A stretch of DNA of 49,823 nt from Chitinophagaceae bacterium (GTDB lineage Bacteria > Bacteroidota > Bacteroidia > Chitinophagales > Chitinophagaceae), in NCBI GenBank assembly GCA_947447265.1, contig CANFKC010000036.1, positions 1-49,823 on the forward strand, given 5' to 3'. How positions within the stretch are numbered: the stretch's first letter is position 1; each line of letters begins with the position of its first letter. A program made the translations under genes and the position numbers. Shown piece after piece: positions 43,858 through 49,823 of the stretch. The notes under the pieces are model-generated. The model saw only the letters and a program-made list of their open reading frames with translations, was not told the DNA's origin and made no database searches.

Positions 43858-44493
43858 TTAAGCTCTTGTTGATCGGGTGATACGGTTTTTTTTGCCGGTC
43901 TTTATGGAGAAAGAGAACCCCACTGAGCCACCAAGGCCGCCACTAATGGCGCGATTTAACTCGCGTTGTTTGTCGGGGTAGGGCGTACCGGAAACATAAA
44001 TGGCCTCGGCACTTTTGCCAAGCGTAAATCTATAACCCATGCGGATAAATATACTTAGTTTGCCTTGCCTGGTGTAGGTCTCGCGTTCCATAAGCCCAAA
44101 CAGATTTTTTCTCACAACTAAATAAGGAATACAATACTGCCCGCCGGAAATATCGAAGGTTGTTGTTCGTTCTGTACCGTTTTCATGCCATAAAAAGGGG
44201 ATGGTAATGCCTCCAGTGTGCGTAAAGCATATGCCGGCATCAACTTCCAGCAGTTTGCTGTAATAGGCAATGTAGTTTGCGCCCAAACTATAACCAGCGT
44301 CCTGGTATTTATTCAGCACGCATTCTCCCTGAACTACTACTTTCTTAAAGCAATGTTCCAGGTATATGCTGCCATTATTAAAACGGTAGCCAGTAGTCAT
44401 GCCAAATCCTGAACCCGTATAGCGGGCATTACAATAGTTGCCGCAAAACAGGAAACAGAGGATGAAAATAATGTATCTACCTGCCGTAGCCAT
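43858..44493 (-). CDS. Hypothetical exported beta-rich protein
   Basis: A 211-residue protein with a signal peptide ending near N-A (residues 22-23). The mature part is made of alternating strands with aromatic girdles (Y-R-F-N-N-G-S-I-Y-L-E-H, L-G-A-N-Y-I-A-Y-Y), like a small outer-membrane barrel. The final ~15 residues are basic, which is less usual for a barrel end. No family is recognised. The 264 bases upstream hold nothing recognisable. Confidence 0.6.
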   Translation of the reverse strand: MATAGRYIIFILCFLFCGNYCNARYTGSGFGMTTGYRFNNGSIYLEHCFKKVVVQGECVLNKYQDAGYSLGANYIAYYSKLLEVDAGICFTHTGGITIPFLWHENGTERTTTFDISGGQYCIPYLVVRKNLFGLMERETYTRQGKLSIFIRMGYRFTLGKSAEAIYVSGTPYPDKQRELNRAISGGLGGSVGFSFSIKTGKKNRITRSTRA

Positions 44494-44757
44494 ATCAACT
44501 TCTTATTTTACATGCTTGCATTGCTCTATGCTTCTTTAGCTATTTACCATCATGCCTTTATCTTACGTTGTATGAGAGCTGTGATGCTATCTTAAGCAAA
44601 GCGAAACGGTTTCTATGAAGTATGTTGTTCTACTAAACGTCTAAGCCTTAAATTTTCTTGCGTCATCATGTAACAAACGAGTAATTGCTATGATTTGCGC
44701 TTAACGCTGCAAAATAAGTCTGATAGAGCAATTATAGCATTCTACCACCAGCTCAAA

Positions 44758-45459
44758 TCATTTCCAGAATTCCCACCACTTTCTTTTAACAGGTGTGCTG
44801 GCAAGTGGAACTGCTCTTTGCGGAGCGGCTTTAACAGGGATGAGCTTATGATCTTTGGTCCATAATTTATAAGTACTGCCAGTAGGTTGGTATTGGTCAT
44901 CAAGCGGGAAAGTAAGCCCTACCTTTTTCATAAAATCGATAAGCTGCCAATCTTCATTCATATACTCGTCGGTAGTATAGGCTTTCCTGCTTTCTTCCTC
45001 AGGGAGCCACCTCACCAGGTATTTCTGAATAGACTCCGGCTTCAGGCCGGGGATATGTTTTGTGACAATTGAGGCATTTCCGCTCCAGCTAGCTATTTCT
45101 TCTTCACTTATTTCTTCCTCCCAATATTCTGGTATGGGGTTAAACTGGTCAACTATTGCTCCGTTTATAAATAGAAGGTACATCCAAAGATCCCCATCAT
45201 GAATGTGAAAAGAGAAAACAGGCGCGTCCAGTTCTTTAGACAGAAAAGCTGACGATTGATCCCTTTCCAAATAACCGGAAGGGTAGTGCACTACCGTATT
45301 ATTGCCTTCTTCTTTAATTATGCAACAATTCTTGTTTTCCACGGATAGCTCTTCTTGCAGCAAACCGCCGCCATTGTCTTGGCAATACTTCGCAAGGCAG
45401 TCGGCTACTTCCGAATGTGACTTTCCGATTATTCCGGATAAAGAAAGGAATGTTCCCAT
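44758..45459 (-). CDS. Hypothetical soluble protein with aromatic C-terminal tag
   Basis: A 233-residue acidic cytoplasmic protein, no signal or membrane helix. Notable pieces are F-H-I-H-D-G-D-L-W-M-Y-L-L, E-Y-W-E-E-E-I-S-E-E-E-I and a proline-rich linker before the terminal K-R-K-W-W-E-F-W-K. A basic/tryptophan C-terminal tag like this often acts as a membrane- or partner-binding amphipathic tail. The overall look resembles immunity or SMI1-like proteins, but no toxin gene is adjacent and I do not claim this. The promoter box is at 45503-45510. Confidence 0.6.
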   Translation of the reverse strand: MGTFLSLSGIIGKSHSEVADCLAKYCQDNGGGLLQEELSVENKNCCIIKEEGNNTVVHYPSGYLERDQSSAFLSKELDAPVFSFHIHDGDLWMYLLFINGAIVDQFNPIPEYWEEEISEEEIASWSGNASIVTKHIPGLKPESIQKYLVRWLPEEESRKAYTTDEYMNEDWQLIDFMKKVGLTFPLDDQYQPTGSTYKLWTKDHKLIPVKAAPQRAVPLASTPVKRKWWEFWK

Positions 45460-45502
45460 GAGTGCTCTTTTGGATGATGGCTAAATTAGTGTAGCCGATA
45501 AC

Positions 45503-45510
45503 CAAATGTA
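45503..45510 (-). promoter_or_regulatory. -7 box for the 233-residue gene
   Basis: On the minus strand TACATTTG matches TAnnTTTG exactly, 44 bases before the start at 45459. Confidence 0.55.
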
Positions 45511-45521
45511 TTAAAAAAGAA

Positions 45522-45548
45522 ACAAAAAAGCCCTGCTTTCGCAAGGCT
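45522..45548 (-). terminator. Terminator of the dps-region operon
   Basis: AGCCTTGC and GCAGGGCT (one mismatch) form a short stem. On the minus strand it is followed by TTTTTTG. It lies ~75 bases past the stop of the last gene of the cluster. Confidence 0.7.
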
Positions 45549-45624
45549 GATTGATGGTCAAAAATATCTTTTCGTTCGGTGGAACTCGTCAGTCGTTTCC
45601 TTTCGCGCTGAAGCGTTTATGCTG

Positions 45625-45927
45625 CTATTTACTGTTTCTTATTTCTTTATTCTTAGCCCGCTGCTCCGCGTGCTCCTGCCTTTCCTTTTTGTGCATTTTA
45701 CGTTCTTTCTTATCTTTTTTGTCCCTTTTGCGGTCCATTTTATGTTCTTTGTCATTCCGGGCGTGTTCTTCCCTGTTGTCTTTTTTCTGTTCCTTGTCTT
45801 TCTGCATTTGCGCCTTGTCGTCAATCTTCTGCATTTTGTCCTCGCGCTTGGTAGGCACAGCCTGGGCAAATGAGTTGGTATACCCTAGTCCTGCGGCTAG
45901 TATACTAATGATGATGATCTTTTTCAT
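45625..45927 (-). CDS. Highly charged exported helical protein
   Basis: A 100-residue protein with a signal peptide ending near F-A-Q. The mature ~78 residues are almost only Lys, Arg, Glu, Asp, His, Gln and Met, in patterns such as K-D-K-E-Q-K-K-D-N-R-E-E-H. They contain no proline after the first few residues, as expected for a long single helix in the periplasm. No family is recognised. It is the last gene of the dps-region cluster, 52 bases after the membrane-protein gene, and is followed by a terminator. The charge pattern suggests binding of metals, polyanions or cell-wall components (speculative). Confidence 0.7.
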   Translation of the reverse strand: MKKIIIISILAAGLGYTNSFAQAVPTKREDKMQKIDDKAQMQKDKEQKKDNREEHARNDKEHKMDRKRDKKDKKERKMHKKERQEHAEQRAKNKEIRNSK

Positions 45928-45979
45928 GTTGTTCGTTTTAGTTGTTGTTTATTTTTTACGATTGTTTTTGTGTGAGCGG

Positions 45980-46519
45980 CTATTTTTTCTGCACGGGTGT
46001 TGTGGGTAAATTCTTCAGGGTTACAACCTGCACTTTCGTGGGCTCTTTTTCAATGTCAATAAACTTATTGCCGAGGATAAGCATAATAGAGAGTAGTAGC
46101 GCAGTAATAGTTAGGCTTACACCTATCGAATAACGTTTGCTGCCTTTGACTGTCATAAGTTTATTCACGGTATATGCACGCGTATTGGCATCAATTTCGT
46201 ACAGCAGTATTTCCCGGTAGCTTTTGCTTTGAAGGTCTTTATACTTTAGTACGTTAAATGCCTGGTCAAGTGGCTTTGTCCGGAAGAACGTAAGCATTAA
46301 GAGTATAGATGAGATAAAGCATGCCGTTGGTATTATAGAAACGAACTGAATTACCAGCAGCGTATTGTTCAGGCTATCGAGAAAGAACGGTATGTACAGA
46401 GCAGTAGCGCCAATTATGGTGCCGGCATAAGAGTGTTGTTGCCTGTAAGAGTCAACCTGTTTTTCAATAACTTCCTTTGAATTCAATGCCAGGAATTCCA
46501 GCTGTTTGAGGTCCTCCAT
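45980..46519 (-). CDS. Three-helix membrane protein, unknown
   Basis: A 179-residue protein with an N-terminal helical segment, three transmembrane helices (~32-49, 54-77, 131-150), and a ~50-residue soluble helical region between the second and third (L-K-Y-K-D-L-Q-S-K-S-Y-R-E-I-L-L-Y-E-I-D). No family is recognised. The start codon lies 27 bases past the dps stop. Its leader contains TTCAATCTAT, which also occurs before the first gene of the cluster. It is probably in the dps operon. Confidence 0.65.
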   Translation of the reverse strand: MEDLKQLEFLALNSKEVIEKQVDSYRQQHSYAGTIIGATALYIPFFLDSLNNTLLVIQFVSIIPTACFISSILLMLTFFRTKPLDQAFNVLKYKDLQSKSYREILLYEIDANTRAYTVNKLMTVKGSKRYSIGVSLTITALLLSIMLILGNKFIDIEKEPTKVQVVTLKNLPTTPVQKK

Positions 46520-46546
46520 ATCGTCCTTCCGTTATAGATTGAAGCA

Positions 46547-47026
46547 CTAATTTTGGTGGAGATGGGAGCGTAAGAACCAGGCCATTTTTTCGTGTTCCTG
46601 CATCAGGCAGGTTATAAAATCGCTGGTACCAAAATCCTGGTATTCGTTCCCGAAACGATGAATGTTTTCCCTTAAGTGGATGATGATACTTTCGTGGTCT
46701 GATAGTAATTCATTAATATAAGTAGTACTGTTATTGCCATCCTCCGTTATTTCGTCAAGGTGGGTCAATTCCAGGAATTGTTTTAATGAACCTGTAGCAT
46801 AATGCCCTAGTGTGCGTATGCGCTCTGCCACCTTATCAATTATTGCATCTAGCTGGCCGAATTGCGTTTCAAAGAAAATGTGTTTACTGTAAAAGTCTGC
46901 GCCTTCGAGGTTCCAATGCGCTTTTTTTGTTTTCGTGCAGAGCACGTATTCGTCGGCCAGCAATTTAGCCAGTTCAAATGCTACAGCCTTCCGGTTATCA
47001 GTACTGATGCCTATGTTCGTTTCCAT
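46547..47026 (-). CDS. dps: Dps ferritin-like DNA-protection protein
   Basis: A 159-residue Dps monomer that forms a 12-mer, oxidises Fe2+ with hydrogen peroxide and stores iron. The intersubunit ferroxidase ligands are all present with the E. coli spacing: H37, H49, D64 and E68 (A-H-W-N-L, S-K-H, D-K-V-A-E-R). There is no long basic N-terminal tail, so DNA binding may be weak or come from elsewhere. It lies within a co-directional cluster with two His-rich helical proteins upstream and membrane and charged proteins downstream. The 9-base element ACAATTCAA lies 10 bases before its start. Confidence 0.95.
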   Translation of the reverse strand: METNIGISTDNRKAVAFELAKLLADEYVLCTKTKKAHWNLEGADFYSKHIFFETQFGQLDAIIDKVAERIRTLGHYATGSLKQFLELTHLDEITEDGNNSTTYINELLSDHESIIIHLRENIHRFGNEYQDFGTSDFITCLMQEHEKMAWFLRSHLHQN

Positions 47027-47036
47027 TTTTTTTAAG

Positions 47037-47045
47037 TTGAATTGT
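47037..47045 (-). promoter_or_regulatory. Shared leader element before dps
   Basis: ACAATTCAA on the minus strand, 10 bases before the dps start. The same 9-mer occurs at 47398-47406 and 47716-47724, each 9-14 bases before the start codon of the next upstream genes. Confidence 0.55.
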
Positions 47046-47093
47046 AAACTGAATGTTTAGAGCAGGGTAGCAGTGCAACCCTTACTATTGCTT

Positions 47094-47384
47094 TTACTTA
47101 ATTATTCTGTTTTTGGCTGCCTGTACATGCTGCTTATTTATGCTATTAGACAGTTCGCAGGCTATAGCGTGGTGGCCATTGGCAAGTAAGCTGCTTTGTA
47201 AGGCCTTTTTTTCATTGCCTGCTTCATGGTGCCTGGCCGCGTTCAGGTGATGGTTCGATGCTTCTATATAATTGGCAGCCGCCTCTTTATGTTGAGCCGC
47301 TATTTTTTTGGTGGTCTTGTTTACGTTAACCTCAGTTACATTGTCGCTTACTTCGCCTGGATTTTCCGTTTTCGTGTTTTTCAA
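47094..47384 (-). CDS. His/Ala-rich helical protein, paralogue 2
   Basis: About 96 residues from a TTG start at 47384. This start is preferred to the ATG at 47429 because the leader upstream of the TTG aligns with that of the paralogous gene (T-C-A-C-A-A-T-T-C-A-A then ATCA). The body is helical with the pattern H-K-x-A-A-x(5)-A-x(3)-H-x(2)-A-A-R-H-x(3)-G-N-E-x-K-A, shared without gaps with the upstream gene. Regularly spaced histidines suggest metal binding (inference). I recall similar small proteins in Bacteroidota without assigned function. Probably co-transcribed with dps. Confidence 0.7.
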   Translation of the reverse strand: MKNTKTENPGEVSDNVTEVNVNKTTKKIAAQHKEAAANYIEASNHHLNAARHHEAGNEKKALQSSLLANGHHAIACELSNSINKQHVQAAKNRIIK

Positions 47385-47397
47385 AATTGTTGATGAT

Positions 47398-47406
47398 TTG
47401 AATTGT
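47398..47406 (-). promoter_or_regulatory. Shared leader element before paralogue 2
   Basis: ACAATTCAA, 13 bases before the TTG start at 47384. It supports this start over the ATG at 47429, which would place the element inside the coding region. Confidence 0.5.
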
Positions 47407-47439
47407 GACCTTATGTGTGTATAAAGCAACTCCGATTCG

Positions 47440-47706
47440 CTAAATAGTTTTGCTTAGATGAGCGTGATGTTTGGCATCTTCCCTTTGGTATTCACCAGCG
47501 TTAAAATGATCTCTCAGGGCCTTAATTGCGCTAGCACTTGCTTTGTATTCATCTCCATCACCGAGGTGTTTGGCTGCTTCATGGTGGTTTTTAGCGGCAG
47601 ACTCATGGTGCATTGCTGCTGTTTTATGATTTTCAATTGTCTTTTGTGTTATGCTTGCTGCTGCAGCTGCATTTTCTTTGCTGGTTATTGTTGCTTTAAC
47701 TGGCAT
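47440..47706 (-). CDS. His/Ala-rich helical protein, paralogue 1
   Basis: 88 residues from ATG 47706 (MPVKAT), chosen over an ATG 13 codons upstream that lies inside a palindrome. The protein is nearly all helix, rich in Ala, His and Lys: H-K-T-A-A-M-H-H-E-S-A-A-K-N-H-H-E-A-A-K-H, then G-D-E-Y-K-A, and a second part H-F-N-A-G-E-Y-Q-R-E-D-A-K-H-H-A-H. There is no signal peptide. It is the first gene of the dps cluster. No family is firmly recognised; metal or nucleic-acid binding under stress is a reasonable guess only. Confidence 0.7.
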   Translation of the reverse strand: MPVKATITSKENAAAAASITQKTIENHKTAAMHHESAAKNHHEAAKHLGDGDEYKASASAIKALRDHFNAGEYQREDAKHHAHLSKTI

Positions 47707-47715
47707 TTTGATAGA

Positions 47716-47740
47716 TTGAATTGTGAAGGAATTTTCACAA
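47716..47740 (-). promoter_or_regulatory. Operator-like palindrome and shared leader element
   Basis: TTGTGAA (47721-47727) and TTCACAA (47734-47740) form a perfect 7-bp inverted repeat with a 6-base spacer. They overlap the shared element ACAATTCAA (47716-47724), 9 bases before the start. A near -7 box (CACCTTTG, minus strand, 47743-47750) lies directly upstream, so the palindrome would cover the transcription start. Confidence 0.55.
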
Positions 47741-47786
47741 CACAAAGGTGGTAGGTTTCAGTACCTTAATGCTTATACAATCCTGA

Positions 47787-47814
47787 AAACCAATTGCATA
47801 ATTAATTGGTTTTT
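47787..47814. terminator. Bidirectional hairpin before the 195-residue gene's 3' end
   Basis: AAAACCAATT and AATTGGTTTT (47787-47796 and 47805-47814) pair around an 8-base centre, with T-rich ends on both strands. It ends transcription of the minus-strand gene at 47864-48451 and insulates the dps cluster. Confidence 0.65.
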
Positions 47815-47863
47815 AGTGGTGTTACCTTTCAAGGGCTAACTACCCAATAGCTTTTAGTGTATT

Positions 47864-48451
47864 TTATTTATCAATATCTTCAAAAATTAGTGTGTTCTCG
47901 GTTTTCCTTACAGCTATTGTAGTGTACAATGGTGCATATCTCTGTTGCCCGCTTGGATGAAAATGTTCGCTAATGAATACGTCTTCGGTTTCGTAGGCAT
48001 GCTCGACTTTCGGTCCGAAATAATGATTTTCAGGTGAAAGAACTAAGCTATCCATTGAAATTTTTTTAGGATTGAGTTTTGCTGCATTTTTAATTATTTG
48101 TTTTGCCCGATAATCATCACGCGCTGATATTTTTAGGGTAAAAATGTGGTGGTAATTTCCGGGAGAGAAGGATGAACTATTATTAATGATCTCAAATTTG
48201 TCTTGCAGTTTAATAGTATGTGTTTCAACTAGCTCTTTTGCCTCATTTCTAGTAAATAACTGGTCTTCGAATATAAGAAGCAGCGCAACCGTTATTACCG
48301 CAAGGCAATAGGTTAGCAAGAGGTACTTCGCGAGTTTGGGATATCCAAGCTTTTTCGGAATAAAAAATAGTAACCACCCAATGCCGAAGGGTAGCGCTAT
48401 AATGATCACAATGACCAACAATACAACAGTATAAAATAGGAAGCTTTCCAA
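47864..48451 (-). CDS. Hypothetical membrane protein
   Basis: A 195-residue protein with two transmembrane helices (~5-30 and ~42-62) followed by a ~130-residue soluble domain with alpha/beta character (F-T-L-K-I-S-A-R-D-D-Y-R-A-K-Q-I-I and Y-T-T-I-A-V-R-K-T). No family is recognised. The layout (two helices plus small domain) resembles the protein at 25284-25820, without clear sequence similarity. A -7 box on the same strand lies at 48553-48560. Confidence 0.6.
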   Translation of the reverse strand: MESFLFYTVVLLVIVIIIALPFGIGWLLFFIPKKLGYPKLAKYLLLTYCLAVITVALLLIFEDQLFTRNEAKELVETHTIKLQDKFEIINNSSSFSPGNYHHIFTLKISARDDYRAKQIIKNAAKLNPKKISMDSLVLSPENHYFGPKVEHAYETEDVFISEHFHPSGQQRYAPLYTTIAVRKTENTLIFEDIDK

Positions 48452-48552
48452 CTTTTGGCATTTATTTTAGATGTTAGGAAATGTAAATCACTGCAAGATG
48501 TTAGCCTTCAGCATGCCCTTTTTACTTACATGATGTTCAGGCAATTTTTTTT

Positions 48553-48560
48553 CAAAGGTA
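48553..48560 (-). promoter_or_regulatory. -7 box for the 195-residue gene
   Basis: On the minus strand TACCTTTG is an exact TAnnTTTG match, ~100 bases before the start at 48451. It is back-to-back with the plus-strand box at 48574-48581. Confidence 0.5.
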
Positions 48561-48573
48561 TTCATTTTTTAAA

Positions 48574-48581
48574 TAACTTTG
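48574..48581 (+). promoter_or_regulatory. -7 box for the DUF2809 gene
   Basis: TAACTTTG matches TAnnTTTG exactly, 26 bases before ATG 48600 and only 10 bases before the alternative ATG at 48591. Confidence 0.6.
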
Positions 48582-48599
48582 TAAAACAAAGTGCTTTTT

Positions 48600-48995
48600 A
48601 TGTTTCGATTCGATTTTGAATATTTCCTGTGTACTGCTGTATTGTTTGTAGCCGAAGTGCTGATTGCTGCCTTTATGCACGATAACTTTATCCGCCCCAC
48701 TTTTGGCGATTTCCTGGTAGTGCTACTCATGTATTGTGGCTTAAGTACGTTTATCCGTGCGCAATACAGCACCCTGGCAGTTGCAACTTTGGTAATAGCC
48801 TATTGCATAGAGATCTCGCAATATTTCCATCTTATTGTACTTCTCGGGCTAAAGCACTCTAAGCCCGCGCAATGGATACTAGGTAACGGGTTTTCGTGGG
48901 GAGATATGTTGGCGTATACCCTGGGTATCATTCTAGTTTTGATTATTGAAGGTCGACGGGGAAAAAGAGCTCTTGGTGCTGATGCTATTGCCTGA
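48600..48995 (+). CDS. DUF2809 small membrane protein
   Basis: A 131-residue protein from ATG 48600, three codons inside the longest frame. Four hydrophobic helices fill the chain. The family hallmarks are G-D-F-L-V-V-L-L-M-Y near residue 40, E-I-S-Q-Y-F in the third helix and F-S-W-G-D-M-L-A-Y-T-L-G-I in the fourth. DUF2809 proteins have no known function; the conserved Asp and Glu inside helices hint at an ion or proton path. The last residues are basic. Confidence 0.85.
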   Translation: MFRFDFEYFLCTAVLFVAEVLIAAFMHDNFIRPTFGDFLVVLLMYCGLSTFIRAQYSTLAVATLVIAYCIEISQYFHLIVLLGLKHSKPAQWILGNGFSWGDMLAYTLGIILVLIIEGRRGKRALGADAIA

Positions 48996-49042
48996 AACAA
49001 AGAGTGATTGTGCGGGACTTAAATGAGAAAGCAACACGAAAA

Positions 49043-49522
49043 CTAGTGTCGGAAACGACCAATATAGGTCCTGACTGCATGAACGTCTTCACAAGTCAGT
49101 TGTGGAAATTTCATGCACTTTTCACCATAGCTTCTTCGAAGATAAACAGCCTTCTTGTCTTTAGGAATGAACATAGGCTCCGTCAGGAATTTACACATCC
49201 ATTCCTGCGACCGATAAACGCATAGTTCTGAAAGCCTTGGTCCCGCAGCATCTTTTATTGGGTGATGGCAAGAAGCACAGTTATTTTGGAATACTGCTTT
49301 ACCTGCTGTGAAACCGGCATCTTTAAGGCTATCTCCGGTAATTTCCCATGGTGTGTTACCGCAGCAATATACCTTTGGTTCTACAGGAGCATGATTAAAA
49401 GCCATAAATAAAAGCCACGCGCAAATACTTAAAATAAATACCCAACAGCCCGCAAGAATACCATTGATATACTTAAGAAACATAACTAAAGCTACAAAAT
49501 AAATTCCGCAGGTTGTAGCCAT
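49043..49522 (-). CDS. Membrane-anchored monoheme cytochrome c
   Basis: A 159-residue protein with one or two N-terminal transmembrane helices (~3-18, 22-43) and a periplasmic cytochrome c domain: C82-A-S-C85-H86 and a likely axial M137 in C-M-K-F-P-Q-L-T. The pattern T-A-G-K-x-x-F...C-A-S-C-H-x-P-x-K-D-A-x-G-P-x-L...F-P-x-L-T-x-E-x-x-H is shared with the lipoprotein at 21370-22944, so both belong to one subfamily. Extra cysteines (Y-C-C-G, E-K-C, L-T-C) are unusual and could form disulphides. It may pass electrons between membrane and periplasm; the partner is unknown. Confidence 0.83.
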   Translation of the reverse strand: MATTCGIYFVALVMFLKYINGILAGCWVFILSICAWLLFMAFNHAPVEPKVYCCGNTPWEITGDSLKDAGFTAGKAVFQNNCASCHHPIKDAAGPRLSELCVYRSQEWMCKFLTEPMFIPKDKKAVYLRRSYGEKCMKFPQLTCEDVHAVRTYIGRFRH

Positions 49523-49583
49523 GTTTTCATATCAGGTTGCTGCCCGATATTAGTAACTGACTGGCAAGAACCAATTGTTGGGC

Positions 49584-49823
49584 TTAACCATAGTAAAACC
49601 AGGCTGTAGTGGCTCCTCGTTCTTTTGCAAACTTCAAAAAGCGACTAAAATTCCTCAGGTCCTGACCAAAATTATTACCAATATACCCTCGTCCGTTATC
49701 AACTTTAAAATTGGCAAAATATTCCCTGTAGTCGAGGGTATCAAAATCGGTTGGCAACAACAAATCCGGCAGGTTTTCAATTTGAGAGAGTTTTTCTATA
49801 AGCTCTTCAATGACGCGCAAAAC
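49584..49823 (-). CDS. Partial hypothetical protein, cut by the window edge
   Basis: The C-terminal ~80 residues of a protein whose reading frame stays open to the window end, so the N-terminus is missing. A TTG at 49820 could be a start, but truncation is more likely. The visible part is acidic then aromatic (L-L-L-P-T-D-F-D, G-Y-I-G-N-N-F-G-Q-D-L) and ends T-A-W-F-Y-Y-G. No family is recognised. Confidence 0.5.
   Translation of the reverse strand, partial: VLRVIEELIEKLSQIENLPDLLLPTDFDTLDYREYFANFKVDNGRGYIGNNFGQDLRNFSRFLKFAKERGATTAWFYYG

Noticed and set aside
44758-45459. Immunity protein of a toxin system
   Set aside because: No toxin, RHS/T6SS or secretion gene is next to it; the resemblance is only in general character.
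45551-46009. 152-residue plus-strand frame rich in Leu, Phe, Cys and Ser
   Set aside because: It is the complement of the Lys/Glu-rich charged gene; the opposite strand has the signal peptide, spacing and terminator.
45980-46519. Defence-type membrane effector (SLATT or cyclic-nucleotide effector)
   Set aside because: Three helices with a helical middle are only superficially similar; no nucleotide cyclase, nuclease or sensor gene is adjacent, and the context is a stress cluster.

Overview
The window looks like a chromosomal segment of a Bacteroidota bacterium, most likely from the Chitinophagales/Chitinophagaceae side (an inference, not tested). The evidence is: exact TAnnTTTG -7 boxes in front of about a dozen genes, few Shine-Dalgarno sites, lipoproteins and outer-membrane barrels typical of the phylum, paired M16 peptidases, a bifunctional RibBA, a YbiT-type ABC-F protein, and short tandem or palindromic repeats between genes. 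No tRNA, rRNA, CRISPR array, prophage or intact insertion sequence is visible. Coding density is high, and strands alternate in short blocks.

Layout. 1-337: inverted repeats and a terminator. 338-3900: a two-gene secreted M16 peptidase operon, one subunit active and one lacking the zinc motif. 3901-5259: 1.36 kb without genes, holding two copies of a dispersed palindromic repeat (a third, inverted copy lies at 211-274). 5260-10741: barrel proteins, a double GNAT acetyltransferase and a TMTC-like membrane protein. 11011-16406: gyrA, a periplasmic TPR protein and a front-end type desaturase. 16654-19349: scpA with a 12-copy heptanucleotide leader repeat, then biotin carboxylase. 19560-25820: small lipoproteins and hypotheticals, a GNAT protein, a ZU5-like/cytochrome c lipoprotein, a WYL regulator and a DinB-like protein. 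25903-31766: PhaB-like reductase and a 1603-residue TamB. 31792-34207: ribBA with a glycosyltransferase. 34389-42754: CorA, ABC-F, YdjM-like membrane protein, MsbA-like ABC exporter, lipoprotein, rhomboid protease and DUF1801. 42774-45459: VOC protein and hypotheticals. 45625-47706: a probable five-gene stress operon around dps. 47864-49823: membrane proteins, a DUF2809 protein, a second monoheme cytochrome and a gene cut by the window edge.

How it fits together. Most genes are core or envelope functions: protein export and quality control (M16 pair, TamB, rhomboid), membrane lipids (biotin carboxylase, desaturase, PhaB-like reductase), DNA topology and segregation (GyrA, ScpA) and riboflavin synthesis. 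The least explained and most coherent unit is the dps cluster. Two paralogous His-rich helical proteins, Dps, a three-helix membrane protein and a very highly charged periplasmic protein run in one direction between an operator-like palindrome and a terminator. Three of its genes share the same 9-base element just upstream of their start codons. The second structural theme is 7-base tandem repeats: one fills the scpA leader, a degenerate form lies before the ABC exporter, and an unrelated one follows corA.
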